In this document: piece after piece, positions 54,618 through 63,926 of the stretch | Position numbering within the stretch: position 1 is the first letter of the stretch | Layout of the letters: every line of letters starts with the position of its first letter | Assembly: GCA_030220185.1 (NCBI GenBank) | Contig: JASPKZ010002337.1 | Location: 2,327,501-2,391,500 of the forward strand | Source of the DNA: Diploptera punctata | Taxonomy: Eukaryota > Arthropoda > Insecta > Blattodea > Blaberidae | DNA: 64,000 nt | Direction: 5' to 3' | Program-made: the position numbers and the translations under genes | The notes under the pieces: model-generated | Seen by the model: the letters and a program-made list of their open reading frames with translations, nothing else | What the model was told of the DNA's origin: nothing | Databases searched by the model: none

Positions 54618-55589
54618 CAGGGTGTTTCTAAATTAGACCGACAAACTTTGGGAGCAGATAGATAACCTTCGTTGAAGCATATTTTGTTAAGGAACCTATG
54701 GCCTGCGACGCTTCGTTTCAGTGCTAGAGGGATCTTACAGGGAGGGATTGAAGAAAACGGATAAACACTCCTTTCAGTCCAAGAGGGGTTTTCATTATAA
54801 CTATCACTTGGTTTGTTTTACTTACGGAGTTCAGTAGCATTCGGTACCAATTACAGAAAGTTTATTACATCCATTAGTATGATCTGTAGTTATCCGTAGT
54901 AGGAACAAGGGATGGTGGGCGAACCTCATTCTTTTCTGCTGTATATACTGTACTGTACAGTTCAATATGTCTTAGCTTGTAGCTCTGAATATCAGATGCA
55001 GCATGTAGTTTCAACAAAACGGGGCACCACCTCACTTTGGGAATGAAGTCGTGGCCATCTGACAGCTACGTTGAGACTCGTTGGATAGGTAGGAGTGGTC
55101 CCACTGCCTGGCCGGTACGCTAGCCTGACCTGATCTGCCTAGAATTATTTTTGTGAGGCTCCATAAGGGCAATAGTTAATGAAACCGATATTAACTCAGA
55201 AGAAGATCTTGTAGCACGCATTGTCAGCGCAGCAGCTGAAATAAGGGAAACTCCTAGAATCTTTGGAAGGGTACGACAAAGTATGGCATGTCGGTGCACT
55301 ATTTGTCTGGATGCCAATGGACGTGTGTTCCAGCATTTGTTCTGATAGGGCAATAAACTGCATCCACCCTGACAATGGAACACTGGAGTTGGGGTACGTT
55401 TTGTTTCTGCTTTTCTGTAAAGTATTTGGATTAACACACAGAATTATGTGACACAGAATGACTTATTTGCATGTGCCTACTTCCTTCCAACTCTTCCTCT
55501 AAGATCCCTCTTGTACTGAAACGAAGCGTCACATCCTATAGGTTCCTTAATAAAATATGCTTCAATGAAGGTTAACTATCTGCATTGAC
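54618..55589 (+). mobile_element. Deleted mariner-like element, 3' end partly lost
   Basis: Starts CAGGGTGTTTCTAAATTAGA after TA. The inverse of its first about 115 bp lies at about 55490-55589 (shared GAAACGAAGCGTC), but the outermost bases at the right are replaced by repeat G. Confidence 0.8.
54995..55345 (+). pseudogene. Mariner-like transposase C-terminal remnant
   Basis: Across stops and shifts the strand gives a degraded DGAPPHFGNEV region (near 55018-55045), then TRWIGRSGPTAWPVR, a stop, and PDLICL in place of the third catalytic motif (P-R-S-P-D-L). An open stretch SIRAIVNETDINSEEDLVAR, AAAEIRETPRIFGRVRQSM and CTICLDANGRVFQHLF follows, ending at TGA 55343-55345. This order fits the end of IS630/Tc1/mariner transposases of the DDxD type. 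The N-terminal domain and the first catalytic Asp are deleted. It is a lineage different from those at 21954 and 60845. Confidence 0.78.
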
Positions 55590-55859
55590 CAAAAATGAAC
55601 GCAAGCCGACAATTAGAAGTGGAGGTTTACTTGAAATCCAAAATTAAAAACTGCCTAAACGACTGGACCGATTTTGATGAACTTTTTTGTGTGTGTCTGA
55701 TCGGATCCCTGGATGGTTTAGATTCACAATTGAATCCTATAAAACCCATTAGGTGTAGGAGTTCACGTGAAGTGAAAATTTAAAAATCGCTCTAGCGGTC
55801 ACAATTTTCTATGTTTCACAACGAAACTCGCCATATCCTTTTAAAATAAACCGAGGTAG

Positions 55860-56150
55860 GTGTTGTAGCGTAATGGTTAAAGCACTGCGCTACAAGTCGA
55901 AAGGTCGAGGGTTCAAGTCCCGGCGGGGTCAGGATTTTTAAACTGACCAAAACCTTCTGGCGGCACTATGCCATGGGATCGACTCAGCCTCTAACTGAAA
56001 TGAGTACCAGACGCTTGTTCTGGGGGTAAAGGCGGCCGTCACGCAGTGACAACCCGGCTGACATCAAGTGCCGATTGTCTAGAAAAAGTGGGAGCCTTAA
56101 CCTCCTACTACCCCAAGGGCCTCCCGAGGCCTGTAGTGGGATTACTTTAC
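55860..56150 (+). repeat. SINE-C, tandem copy 1
   Basis: tRNA-like head GTTGTAGCGTAATGGTTAAA, box B GGGTTCAAGTCCCGG, body AATGAGTACCAGACGCTTGT through AGGCCTGTAGTGGGATTACT. Confidence 0.92.
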
Positions 56151-56156
56151 TCTGGG

Positions 56157-56457
56157 GCACGCCGTAGCGTAGTGGTTAAGGCACTGAGCTACAAGCCGGA
56201 GGGTCGAGGGTCCAAGTCCCGTTGGGGTCAGGATTTTTAAACTGACCCAAACCCTCTGGCGGCACTATGGTCCTGGGGTCGACTCAGCCTCTAACGGAAA
56301 TGAGTATCAGGCGCTTGTTCTGGGGTAAAGGCGGCCATCACGCAGGGCTGACAACCCGGCTGACATAAAGTGCTGACTGTCTAGAAAAAGTGGGAGCCTT
56401 AACCTCCTACTACCCCAAGGGTCTCCGGGCCTGTTGTGGGATCACTTTACTTTTTTA
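56157..56457 (+). repeat. SINE-C, tandem copy 2
   Basis: Head CGCCGTAGCGTAGTGGTTAA, box B GGGTCCAAGTCCCG, same body. Follows copy 1 head-to-tail; the two have independent substitutions. Confidence 0.92.
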
Positions 56458-56930
56458 GGTATTATCCAAAACTGAGCGAAATCAGACAATTAGAAGTGGA
56501 GGTTTACTTGAAATCCGAAATTAATAATTACCTAAACGACTGGACCGATTTTGATTAAATTCTTTGTTGTTTTTTTTAGTGGGTCCCTGGATGGTTTATA
56601 TTCACAATTGGACCCGGTAGACGGTACTGCGATAGGATTATAGGATTTTTTGTCAAATGTGTAGCCATCTGCATTACCGACATATTCCTCGCGACTACAA
56701 CGCGACGTCATAAAGCAAGCTTCTTGAGCCACAACAAAATGATAGTGAGGAGTTTTCATACGAACTTATTAATTAGTGAATTTTACGGTATATATTATTT
56801 ATCGTCCGGCTATGACACGAGAATTAAACGTTCGGGCAGGGTGCGCTATTTCTGTATACCATAATGTAATGGAGATTTCTTAACTAAGCAAATTAAGAAA
56901 TGTTAGCAACTTGTGAAAATGTATATCTAG

Positions 56931-57000
56931 ACCGGGGTTTGAACCCAGGACCTTTAACTTAACATGCTAATGCTATGCCACTGAGCCATTCAAGGATTCC
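56931..57000 (-). repeat. tRNA-like module with shared upstream flank (1)
   Basis: Minus strand AATGGCTCAGTGGCATAGCA (box A) and CCTGGGTTCAAACCCCGG (box B and T arm). Upstream on that strand, AGAAAAGTTTGTGTTTGGAT resembles the flank of the module at 59311-59380. Confidence 0.65.
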
Positions 57001-57246
57001 AATCCAAACACAAACTTTTCTCCTATATACTTCTAATTCCCGAGAGCGCCAAAGGCTCCCGCGAACCGCCGCTAGGCACCCGAATGGTCACCTCTTATTT
57101 AAGAAGACTTTTAATCGGAATTTTAACCCTAAAAACCTGAAATCCTCTTTCGATGTTTTAATTATAATTTTATAATATCTTAATGAAGGACAGATTGGAC
57201 GGCTATATGCGCCGTTATGTAAGTTTCGAGAAATAGTATATTATGA

Positions 57247-57408
57247 TACCAAGAATGAGGTGGGAGAATAACATTAACTATGATTTGAGGGAAGTAGATT
57301 ATACAGGGAATGATTGGAAAACATTAGCTCAGAATAGGGATTTATGGAGAGCTTATGTCCGCGCGGCCATGAACCTACGGGTTCGATAGTGCCAGTGAGT
57401 TAGTTAGT
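57247..57408 (+). mobile_element. LINE alpha 3' end (copy 21)
   Basis: Last about 160 bp, starting CAAGAATGAGGTGGGAGAAT, highly similar to the consensus; ends AGTGAGTTAGTTAG. A young-looking fragment. Confidence 0.9.
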
Positions 57409-57411
57409 ATA

Positions 57412-57918
57412 TTACGATGTGAGGTTGGGAAGTAGTTTTTACGGAAGCGAGGAAATGTTTAAAAACCGAGATTCTGTAAAACACTTCAGAAACGTGCATT
57501 GTACATTACTTTTTTGTACGATGGTGTTTTTAAAATAATGAATAATAGTATAATAATAAAATCTTTTTCGGAAATATTTGCGTTCATTATAAACAACTGA
57601 CTGACCTTAACGGTGTGGGCAATGTTTATTAGTTGAGACCACATCAGTCATAAAATAGTGGCGAGTACATATTTGTTTTATATTGTTACAAATAAAGTTC
57701 AGTTAATTTAGAATGCAGTGATTTGTTACTTATAATGTATGTTAGCACTATCTTTTAGATATATTTTTGTATATACATTGTATGCAGTATACATAAAGGG
57801 TAGTGTTTTACTTCCCACATGAGGTTTGTAATATGTAATATTGCAGGATAGTTATTTAGGTTGGCAACCCCAAAATGTAGTTGCCATTGCTGTAAGTATG
57901 ACAAAACACACTATTGCG
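57412..57918 (+). mobile_element. Dispersed non-autonomous element M, copy 2
   Basis: Inverse of 26095-26695 over its whole length; starts TATTACGATGTGAGGTTGGG and ends AAAACACACTATTGCG. No coding frame. It begins directly at the end of LINE alpha copy 21. Confidence 0.75.
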
Positions 57919-58234
57919 TAAAAAATATGTTTAAAGTCAATCTTCACTATGTATTGTAGCATCAAACTAACAATGCTGGATATTGCAAGTTATTTTCCAT
58001 ATTTGACAGTTGTGCATCAACAATCTAAGAGCAGGAACATTGGACCCTTAGCTGCATGATGCAACATTTAGATTAGCATTTGTGAGAATTTATGAGAATA
58101 TCCAGGTTACAACATATTACAAATACATATATTAGGCAAGAAATGCATGCATAAGAGATTGTTATCAATAGGGTAACAAAGAGAGCTTTATAGTAGTATA
58201 GACACATACAACGGATGTCGGAAGAACTTTGATC

Positions 58235-58440
58235 TAAACAGGTGTTAGATTGGATGGTTCCAGGCAGAAGGAAGAGGGGGAGAAGCAGAACATGATATGT
58301 GGGAATATATGATGCCATGATGAAGAGGGAGATGGAAGAAGGACAATGGGAAGATAGGAATATTTGGAAAGAGGAATTAAGGTGAACTGCTGTAAAGTGG
58401 AAAGCCAGTTTTAAGTATTTATGAAGATTTGGTTTCATAC
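58235..58440 (+). mobile_element. LINE C-terminal fragment
   Basis: VLDWMVPGRRKRGRSRT, a stop, then MKREMEEGQWEDRNIWKEEL is the GRRKRGRPR-to-W module that ends RTE-type ORF2 proteins. Two stops; intronic. Confidence 0.75.
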
Positions 58441-58711
58441 CATTTGTTGCAAAACATAGAATCTCTGATAGGACTGATGGCATTTGCATTTCTTTAATAA
58501 TAAGGCTATATTTAAAGATTTGGCACTAAAAGTGTGTGTATACTTACTTCATGAGCCAGTGCAACAGATGGCATCAAAATTTCATTTTTTAGAAATGTCA
58601 CTTAGCTGGTTGATGCATAACATTGTCAAATTATATCTGAAGAGAAAAATATAATTTGTCCTTCATGACATATGTTGAATAAAATCATTGAGAAAATTTG
58701 TTTCATTTCAG

Positions 58712-58823
58712 TTATTGCCAAAAAGACAAACAACAGTGCATGAGAGACATTTTGATTTTTCTGCTGTCAGAGGACGGCATATAATAATATGGCTTGCTGT
58801 AGCTGATTTAATGGCATCTATAG
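58712..58823 (+). CDS. GPR143: GPR143 (OA1) homologue, second coding exon
   Basis: 112 nt, phase 0 in and phase 1 out, bounded by TTTCATTTCAG and GTAAGAATT. It encodes LLPKRQTTVHERHFDFSAVR and GRHIIIWLAVADLMASI plus the first base of a Gly codon. In vertebrate GPR143 the same position reads LLP, a variable loop, then R-I-L-R-A and an A-A-C-D-L-L-G segment entering TM2; here HIIIWLAVADLMASIG is the TM2 start, with the conserved A-x-D-L. Joined to the exon at 54300-54449 it gives 87 continuous residues. The remaining exons (TM3 onward) were searched for to the end of the window and not found, so they lie to the right. Confidence 0.85.
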
Positions 58824-58869
58824 GTAAGAATTCAAAATGTTACCTCTAATGTATTCTAGTATGTAAGTA

Positions 58870-59276
58870 TTAATCAATAAAACTAAATACATGTTGACAC
58901 ACAGAAATTCATTATATAATGGAAATGGACATATAATGACAAATGAGGGAGATTTTGAAGAAGTGGTGGATTTCAAATTTCTAGGAACAATAATTACAAA
59001 TAGGAATCAGATGCACAAAGACATTAAACAAGGCTCAATTCTGGAAATGCATGCTATTATATATTACAGGGACTCTTGTCAAAAAACGTTAAACTGAAAA
59101 TATATAAAACTATTATTCTGCCAGTTATATTATATGGATGCAAAACATGGACTCTTACTTTAAGGGAGGAAAGAAGATTGAGTATTTGAGAATAAAGTTC
59201 TTATGAAAATTTTTGGGCCAAAAAGAGATGAACAGATAGGTGAATGGAGAAAACTATACAATAGCGAGCTACATGA
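58870..59276 (+). mobile_element. LINE alpha, 5' half of a split copy (copy 22)
   Basis: Open 58891-59097 with MLTHRNSLYNGNGHIMTNEG and VVDFKFLGTIITNRNQMHKD; then ENKVLMKIFGPKRDEQIGEW in another frame. Interrupted after the LHDIY position. Confidence 0.88.
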
Positions 59277-59310
59277 TATATATACATATATATGGTATAA
59301 GAAAAATAAA

Positions 59311-59380
59311 TGCCTGGATGGGATTCAAACCCGGATCTCTGAGTCTGTACCTCAGCGTGATATCCATTACACTACCAGGC
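59311..59380 (-). repeat. tRNA-like module with shared upstream flank (2)
   Basis: A 70-nt tRNA-like sequence on the minus strand: GCCTGG pairs with CCAGGC, an anticodon-like stem CTGAG/CTCAG has a 7-nt loop GTACAGA (formal anticodon ACA), and box B is GGGTTTGAATCCC. The T stem is poor, so it is probably not a working tRNA. TATAAGAAAAATAA (59296-59309) and its inverse TTATTTTTCTTATA (59400-59413) flank it. Confidence 0.7.
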
Positions 59381-59610
59381 GAATCCAATTCAAACACTTA
59401 TTTTTCTTATATATGTATTATATTCTCCATTATTACTAGATGTCGCGAGAACTCAGTCTTCACTGCCATCTAGTAGCTGACTATAACAAGTAAGCAAATT
59501 AAAGAGAATATTTATTTTACTTTATAGCAGTGACGCTTTATCGATGTTATAATTAAATGTTTAACATTGAGCAATGCAAGCTTACATATATATATATATA
59601 TATTTATATA

Positions 59611-59897
59611 TGGAGCCGGATATAATAAGAACAGTCTCCTAGACTGCAATGGTAGCACATGTGGCAAGTATGGGAGATGAAAGAGCTGCATGGAAGCTTC
59701 TTGTAGGAAATCCAGAGGGAAATCACTAGTTGGTAAACTGAGAATGAAGTGGGAGAATGACATTATCCATGATTTGAGGGGAAGTAGATTATACAGGGAT
59801 GATTGGAAAACATTAGCCCAGGATAGGGATGTATAGTGAGCTTATGTCTGCGCGGCCATGACCTACAGGTTCAATAGAGCCAGTGAGTTAGTTATGT
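59611..59897 (+). mobile_element. LINE alpha, 3' half of the split copy
   Basis: GAGCCGGATATAATAAGAAC resumes the PDIIRT region and runs to the common 3' end. The 59277-59610 interval (TA repeats and tRNA-like module) is therefore an insertion into this copy. Confidence 0.85.
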
Positions 59898-60409
59898 AAG
59901 CATTACCTAAGCTACACTACAGATTTTATTTGTGGAAAGATTAAAATTAATTTGATTTATGGGTCATATCTTTCTAAAGAAAGTCACATTTGGAAAATTA
60001 TAAATCAAACATTATCACACCTAAGCACTGGACATTAAGCCTTAATTTTTATTTAAGTTTCTTCCTTTGACTGCCTGTTGCACTGTACACAACAAAACGA
60101 CAATGATATTTTCTGGTGAATTGTCATAATTGCTGAATTTGGGGGACTGAGAATCCATGCAGAATCATTGGTGAATTTCTCAACTGAAGTCTAAACCATG
60201 ACCGCGGTTTTCCAATTATCTGTACTCATAATTTTTAAGTTTATAAATTATTATACTCTCATTCCCCAACTATTTTCTAAAAAAATAAAAATTAAGTTCT
60301 AAAGTAATAAACTGAAATAACAAACCTTTTCTTGGTTTTTGATCCATCAAAATGGACAAAATCCAATGTCAGGTAACAGAAATAAGACTATTGCAGAGAA
60401 AACAAAATT
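59898..60409. other. No gene seen
   Basis: AT-rich sequence checked for the next GPR143 exon; none recognised. Confidence 0.5.
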
Positions 60410-60602
60410 TAAACAAATTAAATAAAGATAATTAAGATGGCAGGGAGATGTGATGAGAATGATGGGTGATAGATGGCCAAAAATCTATAATTGGCAATAT
60501 CCTGACAGAGCAAAGAGAGGAAAACCAAGATATATATAGAATGAAAATGTGCTGAGAAGTCTGAATAGAAATAAGTGGAGACTAGGGTTGAGAAAACAGT
60601 CT
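60410..60602 (+). mobile_element. LINE delta C-terminal fragment
   Basis: RWQGDVMRMMGDRWPKIYNW and QYPDRAKRGKPRYI match the RMDDNRWPK and WQPT.RKKRGR region at 13620-13765. Confidence 0.72.
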
Positions 60603-60648
60603 TAGCTGTAGAAACCCATTATATATATATATATATATATATAATATA

Positions 60649-61387
60649 GGGTGTTGCAAAAAACACAGACAACAGAGGTGAGGTGGTATATTGAGACATG
60701 TTGATCATTTTTTAATAAGGTACCAATATCCGGAAATTATGAGTTTTCACACTATGAGTAGCTAACTTCTCAAGAGTTCCATTAGTTAGATTTCAAGACA
60801 CAATACTTGACAATACTGTTACAATCATACATGTAGTTTTAAAAATACCTGCCTCCCATCTCATTACAGAGCATACATCAGCGGTGTAGTGATTGGCGCA
60901 CAAGTTCAAATAATCCTGGCCTCATTTGAATTATTTCTGCAACAGCGTGGATTTAGGCTATAAGATCCATATGTGACTCTACTGGAGGCTCGTAAACAGA
61001 CTGTTTCATGTCACCCCACAAAAAGTAGTCAAGAGGGTTAAGATCAGGTGATTTTGGAGGCCATGGGACTGGTCCACCTATGCCAATCTATCGACCTGGA
61101 TTCATGGTATCCAAATGCCTCCTCACATTGGCATTGAAGTGAGCTGGAGCTCCGTCATGTTACATCCACATTCCGTTGAGAAACCATGTGTCACAGGTTC
61201 CGTATCTGTGAGGTTTTGTCAAGTAATAAGTTTTCAAATTCTTCGAACTAACACTGATCATGAGACATAATTAACTAGTCATAGTGTGAAAACGCATCAT
61301 TTCTGGACTTCGGTACCTTATTGAAAATTATCAGCATACCTCAATATACTACCTCACCTCCAATGTCGGTGTTTTTTTGCAACACCC
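60649..61387 (-). mobile_element. Deleted mariner-like element in (TA)n
   Basis: Inverted ends of about 110 bp (GGGTGTTGCAAAAAACACAG outward at the left, inverse at 61280-61387). TA repeats lie on both outer sides (60620-60648 and 61390-61409), consistent with insertion at TA. Confidence 0.85.
60845..61165 (-). pseudogene. Mariner-like transposase C-terminal remnant
   Basis: The minus strand reads HDGAPAHFNANVRRHLDTMN, then a stop in place of a Trp codon, IGIGGPVPWPPKSPDLNPLD and YFLWGDMKQSVYEPPVESHM. The Asp of HDGAPAH and the Asp of KSPDLN are the second and third catalytic residues, 36 apart. A further stop follows MDLIA, then the frame reads QMRPGLFELVRQSL. Everything before the second Asp is deleted, the opposite of the deletion at 34502-35021. 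Related to, but distinct from, the element at 21834-23160. Confidence 0.85.
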
Positions 61388-62989
61388 TTTATATATATAT
61401 ATATATATACCAATCTTCTCAAAGTAAACCAAAATACAGAACCTAACAGAAACTGGATTTAATAAACAATTACTCACCTAAATGAGGTGCCATTGAAAGA
61501 TGTAAAGTTGTGTCTATACCATCTTAATGGATTAATTTGAATTATCTTGATTGAATTACTTGGGCATGATTGGAATTTGCGATAAGAGCTTTTTTTATAT
61601 TGATAACACAAAATAGACAGGAGATTGACAGTTAGTAAGCTTGCCTATTTCCAACATTCATTATTTGATTAAAGTGGGAGGAATTAAACAATTATTTTCT
61701 TAATCTACTTCTTGCTTGTCAGTAACTGTTCAGTTTTTTGTTATAAGGGAAGTCAGTTGCGAAGAGATGTAAAAAGGAAAACTCATAATCACAAAATTAT
61801 ATCACTGTTTTAAATTACTAGGGACAGGGTTTTGAGGTGCGGCACCTTTCCAAAAATATAGCTATTTTCATACAAATAGTTCAATATATGTATTTGGGAG
61901 GATCAAATGAAGCAAAATGAACATCATTTTTTTTCACCTTTTTTCTCTTTTTTTATGCTTCAGCACCTTTTCCTCCACGTTTTAAAAGTAGGACAGAAAA
62001 ATGTATTTTTTTTTCAGCAGCTTTTTAAAATCTTAATCAGAAGTCAACAATATTAAATAGATATTAAAATATAATTTATGTAATTTATACCCCAGAAATA
62101 ATGGCCAATGTACAGTGTGAAGTCAACAATAGTAAATAATAAATATTAAAATATAATTTACCTCCACCACCACCACCACTATGTATTGGAAATTGTGTCA
62201 CTTCTCAAACATTCATTTTCCCTCTATGTCCGTCAGAGAAACATCCACTTTTATGGAAGCGTCCCCGACCAACTATATGGGAATTGTTCGATGGTGAACA
62301 ACAACTTCCGGCTATCTGTAGGGATTTCCAACCCTCTTTAGCCCTTGTGATTTAAGTATTTCATGTAAACCACCAGTAATTTATATCCCAGCAACAATGA
62401 CTGATCTGCAGCTGTTAAGTCAAATTGAAATTTCAACAGTGTTTCTGTAATACTTTAAAATAAGTTCAGTTAGTACTGGCAATAATTTAACTTGTTGTTG
62501 GCTGTGTTTTACTAGTCTGAACCACACTGTATTTTTATTGGTATTATAACTGGGTTTTTACAACAATAACATGGCAATGTTAAGAAGGATAAGTTGTATG
62601 CACTTTCAGAAGAATTCAAAATGGAATTTATCAAAATTGATTGAATCATTATTCAATGTTCCATCTGTGAATTAAATATTGCAATAAACTAAAGAACTAT
62701 GAATTACCTCTTATGGACTCTATAAAGAAGAAAAAATTGGTGCAAAATTATATGTATATTATAAAAACTGAGTTCATGTAACTGGTTTAAACCTTAATCT
62801 AATTGTTTCAGCAGCACCTTTTTTTTTCACCTTTTTGTATGTATTTTCAGAACTTTTTTTTCCCCCTTTTCACAATCGAAATTTGCACCTTAAAATCATC
62901 TCCCTACTAATTATGTTAATTAAGGGTACATTTACAATCAGAAATAGAAAAAAAGGAATAGCAGATGGACGGAGAGTAATTGGCATGCT
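61388..62989. other. No gene seen
   Basis: After (TA)n at 61390-61409, AT-rich sequence with poly-T runs (61929-61990, 62819-62870). TCAACAATATTAAATAGATA and a similar stretch at about 62125 hint at a short duplication. No exon recognised. Confidence 0.5.
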
Positions 62990-63421
62990 GAACTCGAAAG
63001 TGAACCGTCAAATATTACATTCTGAAATCTACTTGAAATTTCTTCCAGAGAAGGATTGTGATGTACAAAAGCCATATCAAAAAAAAAAAATGTCATTTTT
63101 AACTTCAAGGCACTAAAATCCAATGTCAAATCTCTCATTTAAACTATAGAAAAGTAAAACACCCAAATTGGTAAATTGGATAACCCTTACTACCTGCCAT
63201 TTGCACTGTGTCCTGCCTCACTCCACTCTACTCTTACTCAAGCAGGGAATCTATCTGCTCTGTACAGTGGGATACAATTGTTGGATTCTGGCTTTGACTT
63301 CTGTGCCTTGCAGTTAAAAAGGCAGATTTTTTTTGGACATGGTCTTGGTACATCACAATGCTTCTCTGGGAGAAATTTCAAGGTAGGTTTTGGCATGCAA
63401 TGGTTGACAGTTCCCTTGTAA
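62990..63421. mobile_element. MITE family I, copy 4
   Basis: Right end (TTGCAGTTAAAAAGGCAG through GGTTGACAGTTCCCTTGT) is close to the family consensus; the left end (CTACTTGAAATTTCTTCCAG) is more diverged. Core CCTGCCTCACTCCACTCTAC. Confidence 0.85.
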
Positions 63422-63497
63422 GAAGAAATAGGACAGTTTTAAGCTTTTATTTTTTGAAAAGAAAAATTAAGTGGTAAAGCTTAATATATTACAGTAT

Positions 63498-63688
63498 GAT
63501 GTTTTTATTATTAATTTAACATTTCTCAATGAAAGATAAATTAAATTTGCCTCGGTAGCTCAGTTGGTAGAGCACTTGGCCCGGAAAGCCAAGGGTCCCG
63601 GGTTCGAGTCCCGGTCTAGGCGAAAATTTTTCTCTTCAAATTTAATTTATCTTTCATTGAGAAATGTTAAATTAATATTAAAAACATC
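63498..63688. repeat. 51-bp inverted repeat enclosing a tRNA-like gene
   Basis: Arms 63498-63548 and 63638-63688 are inverse copies with one mismatch (TAATAAAAAC against TATTAAAAAC). The 89-nt loop is exactly the tRNA-like gene plus 15 nt of its tail. The left arm abuts the first base of the tRNA-like gene. Confidence 0.93.
63549..63622 (+). tRNA. tRNA-like gene, copy 1 (formal anticodon GGA)
   Basis: 74 nt. Acceptor GCCTCGG/TCTAGGC (one mismatch, one G-T), perfect D stem GCTC/GAGC with loop AGTTGGTA, and perfect T stem CCGGG/CCCGG with loop TTCGAGT. The anticodon arm can be CTTGGC/GCCAAG with loop CCGGAAA. That gives GGA (Ser), but position 33 is C instead of U and there is no long variable arm as in true tRNA-Ser. 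Both Pol III boxes are intact. Followed by TTTTT in the tail. Probably a tRNA-derived repeat rather than a working tRNA. Confidence 0.6.
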
Positions 63689-63852
63689 ATTAGAAGCCTT
63701 ACTAGCTTATAAAGTAATGTTAAATTCCCAATAAATGTCTTCTTAACTAAGAAGCCACCATTTGCAAAGATAGAAGCAATGGTTTAAAAAGCATTTGGCG
63801 ATAGGGAATTACAACGTATATAAGAGAAAAATTTGCGTCTAGATCGTAACTT

Positions 63853-63926
63853 GCCTCGGTAGCTCAGTTGGTAGAGCACTTGGCCCGGAAAGCCAAGGGT
63901 CCCGGGTTCGAGTCCCGGTCTAGGCG
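63853..63926 (+). tRNA. tRNA-like gene, copy 2
   Basis: Identical over all 74 nt to copy 1, with the same 24-nt tail (AAAATTTTTCTCTTCAAATT then TAAT). Its left flank differs, but AAGAGAAAAATTTGCGTCTA (63822-63841) is the near-inverse of its own 3' end and tail, so it too sits in an inverted-repeat setting. Confidence 0.6.

Larger units (their letters stand above)
55593..56855 (+). mobile_element. Helitron-like repeat G, copy 2, split by SINE-C
   Basis: Left part 55593-55859 and right part 56458-56855 match 47440-48013 (CCTAAACGACTGGACCGATT in each). TAGGT borders the inserted SINE-C pair on both sides. The right end is decayed near GGCAGGGTGCGC and the CTAG is lost. Confidence 0.72.
54450..58711 (+). 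other. GPR143 intron 1, 4,262 bp
   Basis: Donor GTAAAA and acceptor TTTCATTTCAG. It is filled with a mariner-like relic, repeat G, two SINE-C copies, tRNA-like repeats, LINE alpha and other LINE scraps, and element M. At least eight insertions make up much of its length. Confidence 0.8.

Noticed and set aside
58073..58489. 138-residue minus-strand frame
   Set aside because: Covers a plus-strand LINE C-terminal fragment; low-complexity, no domain.
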